A DNA stretch of 64,000 bases from Psychrobacillus psychrodurans (GCA_900114885.1 FOUN01000007.1:62001-126000), one strand, 5' to 3'. Shown: positions 1 through 8,496, counted from the stretch's first letter. A program made the numbers and translations. The notes: a model not told the origin generated them from the letters alone.

Positions 1-1044
1 TTCCCTTAACAGCTTTGCGCGAAACATATCCCGCTCAGAGGTGTTCAATGAAGTACCTGCATATTTTTGTAGAAATCCTGGTTGCATAAACACCATACAT
101 TCATTCAATATAGTCACATCCACATCTTCAATGAGTCCTATATCTATCCCTAATCGCACATCCGATAGGCATCTTGCCGCTTCATCTGTCGCCATAATAC
201 GGGCAAATGATAAAGTTCCTAAAGATCGATATAGTCGGTCTTCTAGTGTATTGGCCGAATGCTTTAGAAGTGCATCCCGTGCTTCTCTTTCTTTTTGAAT
301 AATTTGTTCGGTAATACTCTGAAGATCAGCAAGTATGTCCTCTTCTGACTTACCAAGTGTGGTTTGGTTGGACACTTGGTATACATTACCGAGCGCTTCA
401 CTACCTTCTCCGTAGATTCCTCTTACAACCATTCCTAGTCTTGAAATGATAGTGACGATTCTATTCATTTGCTTCGTCATCGTTAATGCGGGTAAATGCA
501 TCATTACAGATGCACGTAAACCAGTACCTGTATTGGTAGGGCAGCTTGTTAAATATCCAAACTGCTCGTCAAAAGCATATGGTAATTCCTTATCTAAAAC
601 ACGATCTAACATATCTGCCTGAGCATAGGCCTCTTGAATTTGAAGCCCTGGAAAAAGACATTGTATACGAATATGATCCTCTTCGTTGACCATCACACTA
701 ACGGATTCATCATTTGACAATAAAACAGAGCCAGTCATTGGCGAGTTAGCAAGCTTTGGACTGATTAAATGTTTTTCTACTAACACCTGACGACTTAGTT
801 CAGATACATCCTTTATATGGATGGAAGAAAATTGCATCTGTAATTCGTCACTTGCGTCCAACAAAGTGGAGGAAACAGATTGGTCAATTTTATGCGCCTC
901 ATCTTCTGTAAATGCTAAAGGAAAACGATAGCCATTCAGATTTCTTGCTAAGCGAATTCTTGTACTCATAACAATATCCGAATGCTTACCCTCTCCCGCC
1001 ATCCAACTAGAAATTGAGTTGTCTAAAAAACGTTCAATTGACAT
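1..1044 (-). CDS. mcsB: McsB protein arginine kinase (3' end cut by window edge)
   Basis: This is the ATP:guanido-phosphotransferase family kinase that phosphorylates arginines on proteins, marking them for ClpC-ClpP degradation and inactivating CtsR. The reading frame is open from the ATG at 1044 to base 1, giving 348 codons. Relatives are about 355-365 residues, so only a short C-terminal tail is missing. The active-site stretch LTSCPTNTGTGLRAS places the catalytic Cys near residue 168, and NEEDHIRIQ precedes it around residue 120. The start overlaps the end of mcsA by 11 bases, which indicates translational coupling. clpC is expected next, beyond the window. Identification is secure. Confidence 0.96.
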   Translation of the reverse strand, partial: MSIERFLDNSISSWMAGEGKHSDIVMSTRIRLARNLNGYRFPLAFTEDEAHKIDQSVSSTLLDASDELQMQFSSIHIKDVSELSRQVLVEKHLISPKLANSPMTGSVLLSNDESVSVMVNEEDHIRIQCLFPGLQIQEAYAQADMLDRVLDKELPYAFDEQFGYLTSCPTNTGTGLRASVMMHLPALTMTKQMNRIVTIISRLGMVVRGIYGEGSEALGNVYQVSNQTTLGKSEEDILADLQSITEQIIQKEREARDALLKHSANTLEDRLYRSLGTLSFARIMATDEAARCLSDVRLGIDIGLIEDVDVTILNECMVFMQPGFLQKYAGTSLNTSERDMFRAKLLRE

Positions 1045-1579
1045 CAGTTTGGTCACCTCCTGTAGAAAGCTGACTTTCCAAATCTCTCGCTTCATCCCTT
1101 AACTTTGCGGCTTCCTCAAAACTTTCAGTGTCAATCGCGTCTTTCATTTGAGAACGAATTGCTTCTATTCGTTTTTTAATAGCAATTTTCTCCCCAAGCG
1201 CACCTGGAGCCTTTCCAATATGCGTTGTATTGCCGTTATGTAGTCTCTTAAATACATTAGGCAACTGCTTGCGGAAACTGTTATAGCAATTTGCACAACC
1301 AAATTTCCCTTCATCTAAAAAATGCTGTATCGACCAACCGCATTCATCGCATACGATCATATTTTTAGGTTGTTTTTGTTGCATTGGCTGCTGTTCTGTT
1401 TGACCAAACCAATTCGATAATAGCTGATGTAGAGATAACGGATCTTGTTTATACTCTACATAAAACGGGTGGAGGCTATTTGCACAGACCTCACAATAAT
1501 GTCTTTCAAAGTGTTCACCGTTATGCACTTGCGTAACCGTTACTTTAGCTGGTCTTTGCTTACAATTTTCACAAATCAC
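1034..1579 (-). CDS. mcsA: McsA, zinc-binding activator of McsB
   Basis: McsA is the cofactor that activates the McsB arginine kinase and helps deliver CtsR to ClpC. The 181-residue protein has four CxxC zinc pairs (Cys3/6, 29/32, 77/80, 95/98) in its N-terminal half. A C-terminal UVR-type coiled segment of alternating acidic and basic residues runs from about residue 130 to 172. It lies 17 bases after ctsR and overlaps mcsB, matching the ctsR-mcsA-mcsB-clpC operon of Bacillales. Regulation should come from the CtsR operator upstream of ctsR. Confidence 0.95.
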   Translation of the reverse strand: MICENCKQRPAKVTVTQVHNGEHFERHYCEVCANSLHPFYVEYKQDPLSLHQLLSNWFGQTEQQPMQQKQPKNMIVCDECGWSIQHFLDEGKFGCANCYNSFRKQLPNVFKRLHNGNTTHIGKAPGALGEKIAIKKRIEAIRSQMKDAIDTESFEEAAKLRDEARDLESQLSTGGDQTDVN

Positions 1580-1596
1580 CTTTCAACACACCCCGT

Positions 1597-2070
1597 TCAT
1601 TTTTCACTTTTTTCATATTTTAACGTTAATAACATGGCACATAGTATACGTGATCGTAGTTCATCTCTCGCAGGAAGCGGAATTGCTAAAGTCGTTCGGT
1701 TTAAAGCTGCTAAAATAAGTTTAGCTTCACGTTTAGATATAACATCCTCATCGATTAACCGGAAAACAATATCTTCGGTAACGGATTCAGAAGCCCCGTT
1801 TTCTAGTGTCTGTATAATATGCTCTATTAAATCAGCTTTCGTATGAGCTCGAACGCGGAGGATTCGAATATATCCCCCTCCACCTCGTTTACTTTCTACT
1901 AAGTATCCTCGATCTTGGGTAAACCTTGTATTGATAACATAATTTATTTGAGATGGAACACACTGAAACTTTTCTGCAATTTCACTTCGCTTAATTTCAA
2001 TTTGTTCCTTACTTCCTTCTTCTATAATAGCCTTTAAATACCCTTCAATTATGTCAGATATATTTTTCAT
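1597..2070 (-). CDS. ctsR: CtsR, repressor of class III heat-shock genes
   Basis: CtsR is the DNA-binding repressor of clp genes, relieved by heat and by McsA/McsB. I place the start at the ATG at 2070, giving 157 residues beginning MKNISDIIEGYLK. It sits behind an AGAGGTG ribosome site; an in-frame GTG six codons upstream lies across that same site and is unlikely. The winged-helix N-terminal part contains the conserved glycine-rich wing (ESKRGGGGYIRI) near residues 58-70. Length and order match the B. subtilis family. Expression is autoregulated through the operator at 2097-2113. Confidence 0.95.
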   Translation of the reverse strand: MKNISDIIEGYLKAIIEEGSKEQIEIKRSEIAEKFQCVPSQINYVINTRFTQDRGYLVESKRGGGGYIRILRVRAHTKADLIEHIIQTLENGASESVTEDIVFRLIDEDVISKREAKLILAALNRTTLAIPLPARDELRSRILCAMLLTLKYEKSEK

Positions 2071-2096
2071 CTTCTCACCTCTTCTCACAAACTGAC

Positions 2097-2113
2097 TTTG
2101 ACTAACTTTGACT
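2097..2113 (-). promoter_or_regulatory. CtsR operator (tandem heptads)
   Basis: On the minus strand the sequence reads AGTCAAA-GTT-AGTCAAA, a direct repeat of the CtsR heptad with a 3-base spacer. This matches the known RGTCAAA-NAN-RGTCAAA consensus except in the spacer. It lies just downstream of the -10 element and 27 bases before the ctsR start, where bound CtsR would block initiation. Confidence 0.9.
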
Positions 2114-2115
2114 AT

Positions 2116-2144
2116 ATTATAACGAGAATTTTTCGCATGTGCAA
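2116..2144 (-). promoter_or_regulatory. Sigma-A promoter of ctsR operon
   Basis: On the minus strand TTGCAC (2144-2139) is followed after 17 bases by a perfect TATAAT (2121-2116). The CtsR operator follows immediately. This is seen directly; no transcript start was measured. Confidence 0.75.
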
Positions 2145-2161
2145 TTGATACGATTTGCCCT

Positions 2162-2199
2162 GAAAAAAGAAAAAAACTACAAACAGTCGTTTGTAGTTT
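2162..2199 (-). terminator. Rho-independent terminator after the GNAT gene
   Basis: The 11-bp stem arms 2174-2184 and 2189-2199 enclose a 4-base loop. On the minus strand they are followed by a run rich in T (2176 down to 2162). It ends the GNAT transcript and insulates the ctsR promoter. Confidence 0.85.
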
Positions 2200-2229
2200 A
2201 GGATATATTAATATGAATATTCCTATTCA

Positions 2230-2691
2230 TTAAATCTTTTTTCGTTCATACGTTAGTTGAGTAATAAAGAAATCGGGTTCTATTTCGACATCCACTAATT
2301 TTGTAAAATTATGTCTTTCATATAATGTGATTGCTGGTGTATTTTTTGCACCAGTTGATACAACTATCTTTTTTTCATTTCCATAGACGTTTAATAGATA
2401 ACTTAATAACTCTGATGCAATTCCTTTTCGAAAATGATTAGGATCTACTACAAGCCTACAAATGTCAATTAGTTCCTCTGTACCTTCATAAGAAAGAAAA
2501 CCTACTAATTTCGAGCCATCCAACTTCCCGAGAAATTGTTCTTTAGAACTTTTTATATTTTCTACTGTATCTAAAAGCTGTGGTATTCCATCGAATCCTA
2601 TTAAATCAGCTTCAACTTTATATGCTGGTAGTTGAATTGATAGAATACTCTCAGCGACTTTTTCATCATTGTGATTGACTAATTGAATCAT
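2230..2691 (-). CDS. GNAT-family N-acetyltransferase
   Basis: This 153-residue protein has the GNAT fold pattern. A mid-protein strand (residues about 78-85) is followed by the acetyl-CoA loop VDPNHFRKGIASELLSYLL (about 86-105), which carries the R-x-G-x-A signature, and then by the YERHNF motif near 131 typical of the last helix-strand unit. The substrate cannot be told from sequence. It starts at an ATG 20 bases downstream of rsgA and may be cotranscribed with it. A terminator follows. Confidence 0.85.
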   Translation of the reverse strand: MIQLVNHNDEKVAESILSIQLPAYKVEADLIGFDGIPQLLDTVENIKSSKEQFLGKLDGSKLVGFLSYEGTEELIDICRLVVDPNHFRKGIASELLSYLLNVYGNEKKIVVSTGAKNTPAITLYERHNFTKLVDVEIEPDFFITQLTYERKKI

Positions 2692-2711
2692 TCGTTATCA
2701 CCTATCTATAA

Positions 2712-3767
2712 TCAGATTTTCTTTTTATAATTATTTCGTTGGGACTTCGCTATTTGCTTCCATTTATTCGTTTCAGCTTTTTTAGCTATTGCATCGTTTT
2801 TACGATCGATATGTGCAAGCTCTCTCATTAGTTTTACATAACTTTTGTATCGTTCTCGTTTGAGCGTACCATTGTAAATAGCCTCTTGAATTGCACAGCC
2901 CGGCTCTTTTACATGCTGGCAATCACGGAAGCGACACGCTAACGCTAGGTCTTCGATGTCCTGAAAGCTAGCACTAACTCCTTCACTCGTATCCCAAAGC
3001 TGAAACTCCCTCATACCAGGTGTATCAATTAATAAGCCCCCTTGTGGTAACAGCGTCAGTTCTCTATGTGTAGTCGTATGGCGCCCTTTACTATCATCTG
3101 TCCTTATATCATTTACAGCCATTACTTCTACACCTGATAATGCGTTAATCAAAGAGGATTTCCCTACTCCTGAAGATCCTAAAAGTGCGCCAGTTTTATG
3201 TGCAGCCAACAGATTCCCCAGAAGATCAATACCCTCTCCTGTAACACTACTCACTGCAAATATATCTACACCAAATGCAATAGCCTCAACTTCTTTAATA
3301 TAATATTCTAGGTCTTCACAGGTATCTTTTTTCGTTAACACCACAACCGGCGTCGCCCCTGAATCCCATGCCGCCAATAGGTATCTCTCTAGTCTACGGA
3401 CATTGAAGTCATGATTAAGTGACATAACCAAAAATACAAAATCAACGTTTACAGCGATTAATTGAATTTCCGTAGTCAATCCCGCCATTTTCCTAGAGAA
3501 CTGCGAGCTGCGAGGAAGCACTTCATGAATGATTCCTTTTTCCTCACCAGGCATCTGATCAAGCACTACCCAGTCTCCAACTGCCGGAAATGCTTCCCTA
3601 TTATGCTCAAACTTAAATTTCCCGGAAAGTGAACTTAGTAACTCTCCTTCATTGGTCATAACTCTATATAAATTTTTATGTTCCAGTAAAACGCGACCTG
3701 CGATTCCACTACCTGTCATTTTTTCTTCCCAATTATTATTCCATCCATATTGTTCGATTAAATTCAA
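2712..3767 (-). CDS. rsgA: RsgA-family circularly permuted GTPase, long form
   Basis: RsgA-type GTPases act in 30S ribosomal subunit maturation. The 351-residue protein shows the circularly permuted order: OB-fold region first, then G4 TKKD (145-148), G1 GSSGVGKS (197-204), G3 DTPG (248-251), and a C-terminal zinc site Cys278/Cys283/His285/Cys291. It is longer than the roughly 300-residue B. subtilis CpgA type, so it may be a second paralogue; the canonical copy would lie outside the window. The start is a TTG behind AGGAGG. The upstream leader ORF and terminator suggest attenuation control. Confidence 0.88.
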   Translation of the reverse strand: MNLIEQYGWNNNWEEKMTGSGIAGRVLLEHKNLYRVMTNEGELLSSLSGKFKFEHNREAFPAVGDWVVLDQMPGEEKGIIHEVLPRSSQFSRKMAGLTTEIQLIAVNVDFVFLVMSLNHDFNVRRLERYLLAAWDSGATPVVVLTKKDTCEDLEYYIKEVEAIAFGVDIFAVSSVTGEGIDLLGNLLAAHKTGALLGSSGVGKSSLINALSGVEVMAVNDIRTDDSKGRHTTTHRELTLLPQGGLLIDTPGMREFQLWDTSEGVSASFQDIEDLALACRFRDCQHVKEPGCAIQEAIYNGTLKRERYKSYVKLMRELAHIDRKNDAIAKKAETNKWKQIAKSQRNNYKKKI

Positions 3768-3793
3768 TTTTACTTCCTCCTAATTTTCCGTAT

Positions 3794-3830
3794 AAAAAAA
3801 CCATGACTGCACAAATCAGCAGTCATGGTT
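3794..3830 (-). terminator. Leader terminator upstream of rsgA
   Basis: A perfect 12-bp stem (3819-3830 with 3799-3810, 8-base loop) is followed on the minus strand by seven Ts (3800-3794). It sits between the leader ORF and the rsgA start, so transcripts from the promoter at 3960-3989 must read through it to reach rsgA. Confidence 0.85.
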
Positions 3831-3862
3831 TCCCGGTCATTAGTAAAGAAGCATGTATCTGG

Positions 3863-3928
3863 TTAGAGACATACAGAGTGGGACATCATGAACTTACTGA
3901 TTCGTGGATACGTATATAGATTTGCCAT
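3863..3928 (-). CDS. 21-residue leader peptide upstream of rsgA
   Basis: A short ORF with an ATG at 3928 sits 9 bases after an AAAGGAG ribosome site (about 3938-3944). It encodes a peptide starting MANLYTYPRISKF and ending MSHSVCL, then TAA. The promoter lies before it and an intrinsic terminator after it, the arrangement of a translation-sensing attenuator. There is no run of a single amino acid's codons, so ribosome stalling by an inhibitor or by the peptide fits better than amino-acid sensing. I do not recognise the peptide. The function is inferred; the ORF, ribosome site and hairpin are seen. Confidence 0.6.
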   Translation of the reverse strand: MANLYTYPRISKFMMSHSVCL

Positions 3929-3959
3929 AATGCCTCACTCCTTTCTTTAAGTTATTTTC

Positions 3960-3989
3960 AGAATACTACAAGTATTAGCAATCTGTCAA
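3960..3989 (-). promoter_or_regulatory. Promoter of the leader-rsgA transcript
   Basis: On the minus strand a perfect TTGACA (3989-3984) is followed after 18 bases by TATTCT (3965-3960). The leader ORF begins about 30 bases further on. Confidence 0.6.
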
Positions 3990-4053
3990 CATATAATTAT
4001 GCAACTTGCTATTTTGAATAAAGGACTTTAATAATACTGCTGATTTTCGTTTC

Positions 4054-4225
4054 ATGCGGACGCTTTCCGCGGGCGAGGCCGAGCCTCCTTGGGCCAGTAT
4101 GATGCTAATTATAAATTGTCGACATACGCATTTTAATACTTAGCCTTCGTTCCTATAAACGCTCCCTGTGGAGTCTCGACTTTCTCGCTTATCCCGCTGG
4201 AGTCGCCGCATTCCACTGCAATCAA
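4054..4225. repeat. Dispersed Bacillaceae-type intergenic repeat, copy 1
   Basis: This GC-rich block in an AT-rich gap of about 540 bp contains GACGCTTTCCGCGGGCGAGG near its left end and GGAGTCGCCGCATTCCACT near its right end. I recognise this as the kind of intergenic repeat scattered in Bacillaceae genomes. A second, reverse-oriented partial copy lies at 26929-26992. An AT-rich stretch (about 4096-4140) interrupts the middle. Nothing else is evident from 4226 to 4468. Confidence 0.6.
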
Positions 4226-4468
4226 TAAAGCGAGTAGTAATTAATCATTAATTAGAATAAAAAAATTCTATTAAAAACAATGAATATGCAAGGTCATATA
4301 CAGACCCTATCCACCTTAAGACAACTGAACGAGTAGAAATCAACAAAAAATCTAGCCTCTACCTGAATAGAAAAATGCAGATATAGAAGCTTTAAGTGCC
4401 CTTACACAAATGAACAAATCTTCAATAAAAATGATTTCTACTTCCAACACTTGGTGTAAAGAAGCCAT

Positions 4469-5428
4469 TTAATTATAAAGATGACATGCCACAAAATGCC
4501 CTGCTTCCTGCTCCTTCCAAACCGGTCTTTTGTCTGTACAAATAGACATAGCGTGTGCACATCTTGTACGGAACACGCAACCAGAAGGTGGATTGATAGG
4601 ACTCGGAAGCTCTCCTTGCAATAGTATACGTTCCCGTGATTCCTCTATATCAGGGTCTGGAATCGGAATCGCGGATAACAATGCCTGTGTATAGGGGTGT
4701 AGTGGCTCATCATACAATTGGTTACTTGTAGTTAGTTCTACCATATGCCCCAGGTACATGACCCCAATTCGGTCAGAGATGTACTTGACCATCGATAAAT
4801 CATGTGCGATAAACAAATAAGTTAGATTTTTTTCTTTTTGTAGCCGCTGGAGCAACTTCACTACTTGTGCTTGTACCGACACATCCAACGCTGAAATTGG
4901 CTCATCCGCGATTATAAACTCTGGATCTAATGCAAGAGCACGAGCTATGCCAATTCGTTGTCGTTGCCCTCCAGAAAATTCATGAGGATAGCGATTAGCA
5001 TGGTCTTTGTTTAGTCCGACATCCTCTAGTAACTCATACACTCTAGACTTTAACTCTTCTTTTTTATATAGTTTATGTATTTCCATTGGTTCTGCAATAA
5101 TTTCAAACACAGTGGAACGTGGATTTAAGGATGCATAAGGATCCTGGAAGATCATTTGCATCTTTTTCAAGTATCCTGTTCTTTCTTTGCTACTCATCTC
5201 ATGCACATTTTTATCTTCAAACAGAACTTTTCCCTCTGTTCTATTGTATAACCCTAAAATAGTTCGACCTGCTGTCGATTTACCACAACCCGATTCTCCA
5301 ACTAAACCAAATGTTTCTCCTTTGACTATATCAAAACTTATCCCATCGACTGCTTTTAACGTCTCCCCGCTCCCAATGTCAAAATGACGCTTCAAATCTT
5401 GAACAGATAATAGAACTTTTTCCGTCAT
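4469..5428 (-). CDS. ykfD: Oligopeptide ABC transporter ATP-binding protein (YkfD/OppF type)
   Basis: This is the second ATPase of the peptide importer encoded by the dpp-ykf operon. The 319-residue protein has Walker [10 protein letters not shown] (about 45-53), the Q-loop QDPYASLNPRST, signature FSGGQRQRIGIARAL, Walker B FIIADEPISALD and the C-terminal peptide-transporter extension PPSGCVFRTRCAHA. It is the last gene of the operon, 11 bases after ykfC. With DppD it should form the heterodimer that energises the DppB-DppC pore. Confidence 0.9.
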   Translation of the reverse strand: MTEKVLLSVQDLKRHFDIGSGETLKAVDGISFDIVKGETFGLVGESGCGKSTAGRTILGLYNRTEGKVLFEDKNVHEMSSKERTGYLKKMQMIFQDPYASLNPRSTVFEIIAEPMEIHKLYKKEELKSRVYELLEDVGLNKDHANRYPHEFSGGQRQRIGIARALALDPEFIIADEPISALDVSVQAQVVKLLQRLQKEKNLTYLFIAHDLSMVKYISDRIGVMYLGHMVELTTSNQLYDEPLHPYTQALLSAIPIPDPDIEESRERILLQGELPSPINPPSGCVFRTRCAHAMSICTDKRPVWKEQEAGHFVACHLYN

Positions 5429-5439
5429 GTGATTCCCCC

Positions 5440-6363
5440 CTAAACGGCATATCTTCTAACTGCACAAATTTCCTTTTCTAACTTAGATTCTGCTAATACT
5501 AAAATTTCTACTGTTTTCCCAGTTGAATGAGAATGCAAAAGTTGTCCATTCCCATAATAAAAACCAACATGTCTAACGCTTCCAGTACCTTCATCATTTG
5601 CGAAGAATATTAAATCTCCCTTTTTCCAAAGAGAAGGATTGTGTATAGGAATTTCTTCTCCCATTTTTGCCTGGTCACTTGCATCCCGTGGAATTATATA
5701 CCCACAAGCCTTCATCATATTATAGGAAAAACCGGAACAATCATAACCATATGGGGACATCCCACCCCAAAGGTAAGGCAAGTCTAAATACTTTTCCCCT
5801 AGAGCAACTGCCTCTTCTGCAGACTTCTTAGGAAGCTGCATCAAAGATAGTGCAAATTGAGCTTGGCCTTTCGATAATAGCGCTTTGCCATGTGGAGTAT
5901 GAACCGTATAAAATACTTCCCCCTCTGATATTATCGGTAGAATAGTATTAAACGGTAAAACGAGCAAAGGGTTATGCTGTAAGTCCCATAGCTGTGCTTT
6001 TGCAGACGAAACTCTTACAATTCCTTTGTTATTCACTTGTCCAGCCGGCTTTATTTGTGACAGTGGAATCCATCCTGGATAACCGCGATTATCTTTTTTA
6101 GAGGGCTGCCAAATAGCAACAACCTTTGCCCATTCCCCTTCTATCTCCTCCAGAAACAATGGCTCTCCGTAAAGAAGCTGTGTTTGCACACGATTTTCAT
6201 TACATAACGCTAATCTTTCTTTGTATGGTAGTGCCTCAAGCCATTCCACCAATAACACAGGATTTGATATTCCTGGATTATCTATCTCTCTTGCAGAATT
6301 AGGTTCAGTCCAAATTGTTCCAACCTTTACAGCGCAAACCCATTCTTTCGTTTCAACTGGCAT
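5440..6363 (-). CDS. ykfC: YkfC-like gamma-D-glutamyl-L-amino acid endopeptidase (NlpC/P60)
   Basis: This predicted cytoplasmic cysteine peptidase cleaves L-Ala-gamma-Glu-DAP-type murein peptides. The 307-residue protein has no signal peptide. SH3b-like segments occupy about residues 1-180. The C-terminal NlpC/P60 domain carries YDCSGF (catalytic Cys near 210) and RHVGFYYGNGQ (His near 266), followed by HSHS. Position and length match B. subtilis YkfC. It works on the products released by the carboxypeptidase YkfA and alongside the epimerase YkfB. Confidence 0.9.
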   Translation of the reverse strand: MPVETKEWVCAVKVGTIWTEPNSAREIDNPGISNPVLLVEWLEALPYKERLALCNENRVQTQLLYGEPLFLEEIEGEWAKVVAIWQPSKKDNRGYPGWIPLSQIKPAGQVNNKGIVRVSSAKAQLWDLQHNPLLVLPFNTILPIISEGEVFYTVHTPHGKALLSKGQAQFALSLMQLPKKSAEEAVALGEKYLDLPYLWGGMSPYGYDCSGFSYNMMKACGYIIPRDASDQAKMGEEIPIHNPSLWKKGDLIFFANDEGTGSVRHVGFYYGNGQLLHSHSTGKTVEILVLAESKLEKEICAVRRYAV

Positions 6364-6374
6364 CTTTTGGCCTC

Positions 6375-7457
6375 CTAATCCAAATTTACATGTGTTATTC
6401 CTAATCCTAGTTCATTAGAAAACGACATTTTACTTTTTTCATAGATAACTCCACCGACTATTAAATCATTATCCAGCATCAACGGTGCGTCAAAATCGAA
6501 ATATCGAATATTCGGCTGACTAGCGGCAAAATGAGCTGCAGCTGTGATGCCTAATTTCGTTTCAATCATGCTCCCTACCATACACCCCACACCATTCGCC
6601 TCTGCAAGTGCATTTATTTTTTTTCCGTGATAAATCCCCCCAGATTTCATTAGCTTTATGTTTATCAAATCAGCAGCTCTTATTTTTAGAACTTGTTTAG
6701 CGTCCTGCACGGAAAAAACACTCTCATCGGCCATAATTGGAGTATAAGTATGATCAGTAACATACTTTAAGCCCTCTAGATCCCAAGCAGGGACTGGTTG
6801 CTCTACAAATTCGATTGATAGACCTGCATCTTCCATTAAACTAATTGCTTTTACCGCCTCTTTTGCATTCCATCCTTGGTTAGCATCGAGTCTTAACTTT
6901 GGAGTCATTCCCACACGTTTTCGAATAGCATGAATTCGTTCGATATCATCTTTTATATCACCAATACCTACCTTGACCTTTAGAACTTTAAATCCATCCT
7001 TTATATACTGTTCCGCATCATCGGCCATCTCGGCCGGGTCATTCACACTAACCGTAAAATCCGTTTCAATCGTATCCCGATATCCACCTAGAAATTGATA
7101 TAAAGGAAGACCCGCATACCTAGCAAGTATGTCGTGAATAGCCATGTCTACAGCTGCTTTAGCACTCGTATTTCTTACTAAGGCTGTGTTTAGTTTCTGA
7201 AATACTTGTTCACTTTGTAAAATATTCAAACCTATTAACTGGGGTGCTATTACTTCGTTAATAGCGTAGCGGATACTATCCATTGATTCTCCAGTGATTA
7301 CATGTGTTGGTGGAGCCTCTCCATAACCAACTAATCCATCACTCGTCACAATAGTCACATACACTGAGTAAGCCGTTGTCACTGTTCGTAGAGCAGTTTT
7401 GAAAGGTTTGGTGAGAGGAATTGCCACATCAAATGTCTCAATCGATTTTATATACAA
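6375..7457 (-). CDS. ykfB: L-Ala-D/L-Glu epimerase (YkfB)
   Basis: This enolase-superfamily dipeptide epimerase converts L-Ala-D-Glu to L-Ala-L-Glu so that ordinary peptidases can finish the breakdown. The 360-residue protein shows the catalytic KVKVG lysine motif (about 160), metal ligands in RLDANQGW, EFVEQPV and IMADESV, and the second lysine in NIKLMKSGG (about 268). It lies between ykfA and ykfC with gaps under 20 bases. Confidence 0.93.
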   Translation of the reverse strand: MYIKSIETFDVAIPLTKPFKTALRTVTTAYSVYVTIVTSDGLVGYGEAPPTHVITGESMDSIRYAINEVIAPQLIGLNILQSEQVFQKLNTALVRNTSAKAAVDMAIHDILARYAGLPLYQFLGGYRDTIETDFTVSVNDPAEMADDAEQYIKDGFKVLKVKVGIGDIKDDIERIHAIRKRVGMTPKLRLDANQGWNAKEAVKAISLMEDAGLSIEFVEQPVPAWDLEGLKYVTDHTYTPIMADESVFSVQDAKQVLKIRAADLINIKLMKSGGIYHGKKINALAEANGVGCMVGSMIETKLGITAAAHFAASQPNIRYFDFDAPLMLDNDLIVGGVIYEKSKMSFSNELGLGITHVNLD

Positions 7458-7471
7458 TCTTCTCTCCCCCT

Positions 7472-8395
7472 TTATTCCACTCCAGGTAATATTGTTAGAG
7501 ATAAGTTATTTGCGTCCAATTCTGCTTCCATTCCAAGTGGTATAGCGAAATGAGGCTCGCAATGCCCTATTTTAAATCCTTTCACCGCAGGCTTACCTAA
7601 TTTACCGATATAATGGTCAAACACTTCATCTAAAGATAAAGTAACCGGTCTTTTTTTAGGTTCCGCATCACTAAAATCTCCAATAACAAACCCAGCCGCT
7701 GCATCTAAAATACCTGCTTGGCGTAGTTGGTTAAGCATACCATCGACTTTGTATGGCTCTTCGCCCACATCTTCTATAAAGAGAAGTTTTCCTTTTGTGT
7801 TAACCTCATATTTCGTACCTATACCATTAGCTAATAGTGATAAATTACCTCCTGTAAGTTCTCCTCTCACAATACCCGGAGAAACTTGTGTCAATGGAGA
7901 GATTGATTCGGTATAAAATAGCTCCATCGGATTAAATAGTTGCTGAAACATTTTTTTGGATAGCTCCGAGAATGTATCCTTTCCCACATCCGATGCTAAC
8001 ATTGGTCCATGGAAGGTGACGATATCCGAATATAGATTCATCCCTGTATGTAGAAAGGTTATATCCGAGTAGCCCCAAAATATTTTTGGATTCTCATGCA
8101 TCAATTGAAAATCGATTTGATCTGTGTAACGCGCAGAACCGTAGCCACCACCTGCACAAATAATTCCTGCGATATCCGGGTTAGCGAACATTTCATGTAA
8201 ATCTTCTAAACGTTCCTCATCGGTACCAGCTAAATAACCATGTATATTTTCTACACTTTTACCTAGCTGATATGACAAACCGAGCTCCTCTAAAAAGGCA
8301 AAGGAACGCTTTAAATTATCTAAATTTGGCGGACTTGAAGGAGCAATAATGCCAATAGTATCCCCTTTTTGTAATCGTTTCGGACGAATCTTCAT
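7472..8395 (-). CDS. ykfA: LD-carboxypeptidase (YkfA/LdcA, peptidase S66)
   Basis: This is a serine LD-carboxypeptidase family member that trims murein peptides. I start it at the ATG at 8395, beginning MKIRPKRLQKGDTIGI, 9 bases after AAAGGAG, giving 307 residues. The S66 motifs GYSDITF (nucleophile Ser near 114), FIEDVGEEPYK (Glu near 207) and GHCEPH (His near 280) are all present. The frame stays open for 89 more codons upstream, but that stretch has no family similarity. The 284-base gap before it is unusual for this operon and holds a terminator-like hairpin. Confidence 0.92.
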   Translation of the reverse strand: MKIRPKRLQKGDTIGIIAPSSPPNLDNLKRSFAFLEELGLSYQLGKSVENIHGYLAGTDEERLEDLHEMFANPDIAGIICAGGGYGSARYTDQIDFQLMHENPKIFWGYSDITFLHTGMNLYSDIVTFHGPMLASDVGKDTFSELSKKMFQQLFNPMELFYTESISPLTQVSPGIVRGELTGGNLSLLANGIGTKYEVNTKGKLLFIEDVGEEPYKVDGMLNQLRQAGILDAAAGFVIGDFSDAEPKKRPVTLSLDEVFDHYIGKLGKPAVKGFKIGHCEPHFAIPLGMEAELDANNLSLTILPGVE

Positions 8396-8469
8396 ATGTA
8401 ATATCTCCTTTATAATGAAAGCTTTGTAAACTAACTCACAGCAAAGTTTAACATAGCTACTACGAAAGA

Positions 8470-8496
8470 AAAGGGCGGCACCATAAGAGGCACCGC
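8470..8496 (-). terminator. Intercistronic stem-loop between dppE and ykfA
   Basis: On the minus strand GCGGTGCC (8496-8489) pairs with GGTGCCGC (8482-8475), two pairs being G-T, around a 6-base loop. CCTTTTC follows. It may partly terminate transcription or protect the 3' end of dppE mRNA, keeping the binding protein in excess over the enzymes. The functional role is inferred. Confidence 0.45.

Noticed and set aside
1-1044. mcsB as a truncated pseudogene
   Set aside because: The frame is intact to base 1; the missing end is due to the window edge.
1445-1846. Plus-strand ORF of 133 codons opposite mcsA and ctsR
   Set aside because: It lies wholly against two well-identified genes and has no ribosome site or family similarity.
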